A stretch of DNA of 7,737 bases from an uncultured Bacteroidales bacterium (lineage in GTDB: Bacteria; Bacteroidota; Bacteroidia; Bacteroidales; Paludibacteraceae), in assembly GCA_937901025.1 (NCBI GenBank), contig CALCGR010000128.1, positions 1 through 7,737 of the forward strand. Reading direction: 5' to 3'. Position 1 is the first letter of the stretch; each line of letters starts with the position of its first letter. Below are positions 6,376-7,737 of the stretch, piece by piece. The notes under the pieces are model-generated. The model was not told the DNA's origin. It worked only from the letters and a program-made list of their open reading frames with translations, and ran no database searches. A program made the position numbers and the translations under genes.

Positions 6376-6955
6376 TGCAGTCAAAACATTAACCAATGGT
6401 ATTCTCAAGGAGAATCCCACTTTCGGGCTCGTGCTGGGTATGTGCCCTACACTTGCCACCACCACGAGTGCTATCAACGGTATGTCTATGGGACTGGCCA
6501 CGATGTTTGTGCTCATCTGCTCGAACGTCGTTATCTCGCTCCTCAAGAACCTGATTCCCGATAAGGTGCGTATCCCCGCGTTTATTGTGGTGATTGCCAC
6601 TTTCGTCACCATCGTTCAATTACTGATGCAAGCCTATGTACCCGCCATCTACGCCACCTTAGGATTGTTCATTCCGCTTATCGTAGTGAACTGTATCGTC
6701 CTTGGTCGCGCCGAAGCGTTTGCAGCCAAGAACTCCGTAGGTCTCAGCGCCTTGGACGGCATCGGTATGGGACTCGGTTTCACGCTCTCGCTCACGCTTA
6801 TCGGTGCAGTGAGGGAGTTGCTCGGTACCGGACATATTTTTAATCTGCCTATCGTCAATGAGCATTACGGCATGCTAATCTTCGTCTTAGCTCCGGGTGC
6901 GTTTATCGTTCTCGCTTATCTGATGGCACTTATACAGAAAGGAATGAAAAAATGA
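6368..6955 (+). CDS. rnfE: Rnf complex subunit RnfE, integral membrane
   Basis: RnfE is an NqrD-like six-helix membrane subunit that pairs with RnfA in an inverted arrangement at the core of the complex. The 195-residue product is assigned as E rather than A by its soluble N-terminus (NGILKENPTFGLVLGMCPTLA) and by VNCIVLGRAEAFA at 107-119. C26 and C109 sit in the two half-helix motifs that, in the related Na+-NQR and in Rnf structures, ligate an intramembrane [2Fe-2S] centre together with the partner subunit. Hydrophobic segments are seen at about 17-34, 39-58, 70-90, 95-113, 130-152 and 168-188. The length is normal. The gene overlaps rnfG by 8 nt and rnfA by 4 nt (ATGA), indicating coupled translation. 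Confidence 0.97.
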   Translation: MNNAVKTLTNGILKENPTFGLVLGMCPTLATTTSAINGMSMGLATMFVLICSNVVISLLKNLIPDKVRIPAFIVVIATFVTIVQLLMQAYVPAIYATLGLFIPLIVVNCIVLGRAEAFAAKNSVGLSALDGIGMGLGFTLSLTLIGAVRELLGTGHIFNLPIVNEHYGMLIFVLAPGAFIVLAYLMALIQKGMKK

Positions 6956-7557
6956 TTTACTTCTTGATTTTTATCTCGGCCATATTGGTCAACAATATTG
7001 TCCTCAGTCAGTTCTTAGGCATCTGTCCTTTCTTAGGTGTTAGTAAGAAGATTGACACCGCCCTGGGTATGGGTGCAGCCGTTACGTTTGTTCTCACCCT
7101 CGCCACGGTAGTGACGTACCTTCTCAACCTCCTGCTCGTTCGCTGGGGTGTTGAGTTCTTGCAGACCATCTTGTTTATTCTCGTTATTGCCGCTTTAGTG
7201 CAGATGATTGAGATTGTGCTCAAGAAGATTTCCCCCTCGCTCTACCGGGCGTTAGGTGTTTTCTTGCCGCTCATCACCACGAACTGCTGTTTGCTCGGTG
7301 TAGCTATTTTAGTGGCAAACGGAACGTATAAGTTACCGGCAGTCGCCGGGGTGGTGACGGAGCCTACACTGCTCACCGGCACCCTCTTTGCTTTTGCTAC
7401 CGCCCTCGGTTTCTCGTTGGCCCTTATCTTGTTTGCCGGCATACGCGAACAACTGGCTCTGAATAACATCCCGAAGGCGATGCAGGGAACCCCTATTGCC
7501 TTGCTTACGGCGGGACTTTTAGCTATGGCATTTATGGGCTTTAGCGGAGTTGTGTAA
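6952..7557 (+). CDS. rnfA: Rnf complex subunit RnfA, integral membrane
   Basis: RnfA is the NqrE-like partner of RnfE. The 201-residue product begins directly with a helix (MIYFLIFISAILVNNIVLSQ), then LGICPFLGVSKK with C25, and has ITTNCCLLGVAI with C112 and C113 in the fourth helix. These are the expected ligand positions for the intramembrane Fe-S centre shared with RnfE. Six hydrophobic segments are seen, and the C-terminus ends in AFMGFSGVV, close to the FMGFSG ending of E. coli RsxA (193 residues). The start overlaps the rnfE stop as ATGA; a weak AAAGGA lies 8 nt upstream. It is the last gene of the operon. No convincing intrinsic terminator follows, so the transcript end is not defined by what I can see. 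Confidence 0.97.
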   Translation: MIYFLIFISAILVNNIVLSQFLGICPFLGVSKKIDTALGMGAAVTFVLTLATVVTYLLNLLLVRWGVEFLQTILFILVIAALVQMIEIVLKKISPSLYRALGVFLPLITTNCCLLGVAILVANGTYKLPAVAGVVTEPTLLTGTLFAFATALGFSLALILFAGIREQLALNNIPKAMQGTPIALLTAGLLAMAFMGFSGVV

Positions 7558-7585
7558 GAAAAAACGCTTTTTTTGACAAAAAAAC

Positions 7586-7601
7586 GTGCAAATATTTGCA
7601 C
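7586..7601. repeat. 16-bp perfect palindrome over the tRNA promoter -33 element
   Basis: GTGCAAATATTTGCAC is self-complementary over all 16 bases. Its right half contains the TTTG -33 element (7595-7598) of the tRNA-Leu promoter. It has no loop and no T-run after it, so it resembles a dimeric protein site more than a terminator. Confidence 0.8.
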
Positions 7602-7626
7602 AATCCAAATAAAAGTTGTACCTTTG
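7595..7626 (+). promoter_or_regulatory. Bacteroidetes-type promoter for tRNA-Leu
   Basis: TTTG (7595-7598), a 20-nt spacer and TACCTTTG (7619-7626) match the TTTG / TAnnTTTG consensus. The start of transcription would be near 7632, about 30 nt before the mature tRNA. The tRNA therefore need not depend on read-through from the rnf operon. Confidence 0.78.
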
Positions 7627-7630
7627 CACG

Positions 7631-7648
7631 CTCATTTGAAGAAATGAG
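7631..7648 (+). other. Small hairpin in the 5' leader of the pre-tRNA
   Basis: CTCATTT (7631-7637) pairs perfectly with AAATGAG (7642-7648) around a GAAG loop. It lies at the predicted start of the tRNA transcript and ends 15 nt before the mature tRNA. It could cap or protect the leader or affect 5' processing; no function can be read from the sequence alone. Confidence 0.55.
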
Positions 7649-7663
7649 TATAAATCAACCGAA

Positions 7664-7737
7664 GCCCAGGTGGCGGAATCGGTAGACGCGCTGGTCTCAA
7701 ACACCAGTGGAGCAATCCGTGCCGGTTCGACCCCGGC
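7664..7737 (+). tRNA. tRNA-Leu(CAA), cut by the window end
   Basis: Class II tRNA with acceptor 5' strand GCCCAGG (7664-7670), a D arm with GCG/CGC stem (7673-7675 with 7687-7689), an anticodon stem CTGGT/ACCAG (7691-7695 with 7703-7707) around loop CTCAAAC, and anticodon CAA at 7698-7700, which reads UUG. A long variable arm (7708-7720, GGA/TCC stem) is the leucine signature. The T stem GCCGG/CCGGC and loop TTCGACC end exactly at base 7737. The 3' acceptor strand, predicted as CCTGGGC plus a discriminator base, lies beyond the window. Confidence 0.96.

Noticed and set aside
2614..7557. Na+-translocating NADH:quinone reductase (nqr) operon
   Set aside because: The RnfB polyferredoxin, RnfC with two C-terminal [4Fe-4S] motifs and the B-C-D-G-E-A order identify Rnf; no NqrF with a 2Fe-2S/FAD reductase module is present.
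7563..7587. A-run/T-run pairs after rnfA as an intrinsic terminator
   Set aside because: AAAAAACGCTTTTTTT and TTTTTTTGACAAAAAAA can pair only through A:T bases, with no GC stem, so a terminator is not supported.
7586..7601. The 16-bp palindrome as the terminator of the rnf operon
   Set aside because: It has no loop and no following T-run, and it overlaps the tRNA promoter.

Overview
The window looks like a chromosomal segment of an anaerobic Bacteroidales bacterium (phylum Bacteroidota). The main reasons are three promoters of the Bacteroidetes type (TTTG, a 19-20 nt spacer, then TAnnTTTG), very AT-rich intergenic DNA around moderately GC-rich genes, an Rnf operon in the order B-C-D-G-E-A led by a small RseC-like gene, and protein sequences that read as Bacteroidales family members. 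The genus cannot be fixed from the sequence alone.

Layout. Bases 1-2133 (minus strand) hold the first 711 codons of an FtsK/SpoIIIE DNA translocase; its C-terminal end lies beyond base 1. Bases 2134-2303 are a divergent, AT-rich promoter region with one recognisable promoter per direction. From 2304 to 7557 seven plus-strand genes are packed with very short gaps or overlaps: a short RseC-like membrane protein, then rnfB, rnfC, rnfD, rnfG, rnfE and rnfA. After a 106-nt gap with its own promoter, a 16-bp palindrome and a small hairpin, a tRNA-Leu(CAA) gene begins at 7664 and is cut by the window end just before the 3' acceptor strand.

How the genes work together. RnfB-RnfC-RnfD-RnfG-RnfE-RnfA form a complete Rnf complex, the membrane ferredoxin:NAD+ oxidoreductase that couples electron transfer to Na+ or H+ export. 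RnfB (an NqrB-unrelated ferredoxin-type subunit) has one four-Cys N-terminal cluster motif and four ferredoxin-type [4Fe-4S] motifs. RnfC carries the NADH/FMN region and two more clusters. RnfD and RnfG are the covalent-flavin subunits, and RnfA and RnfE are the paired membrane subunits with the cysteines expected to hold an intramembrane Fe-S centre. The RseC-like leader gene probably belongs to complex assembly or the related SoxR-reducing function. No ApbE flavin transferase is encoded here, so flavinylation would need a gene elsewhere.

I found no mobile element, CRISPR array or clearly new system. The points most worth a second look are the RnfG tail, which carries a second and more canonical flavinylation-like motif (DACSGAT) besides the usual-position DAITAAT; the stripped-down RseC homologue; the heptanucleotide repeat filling the rnfC-rnfD gap; the in-frame repeats in the FtsK linker; and the palindrome built over the -33 element of the tRNA promoter.
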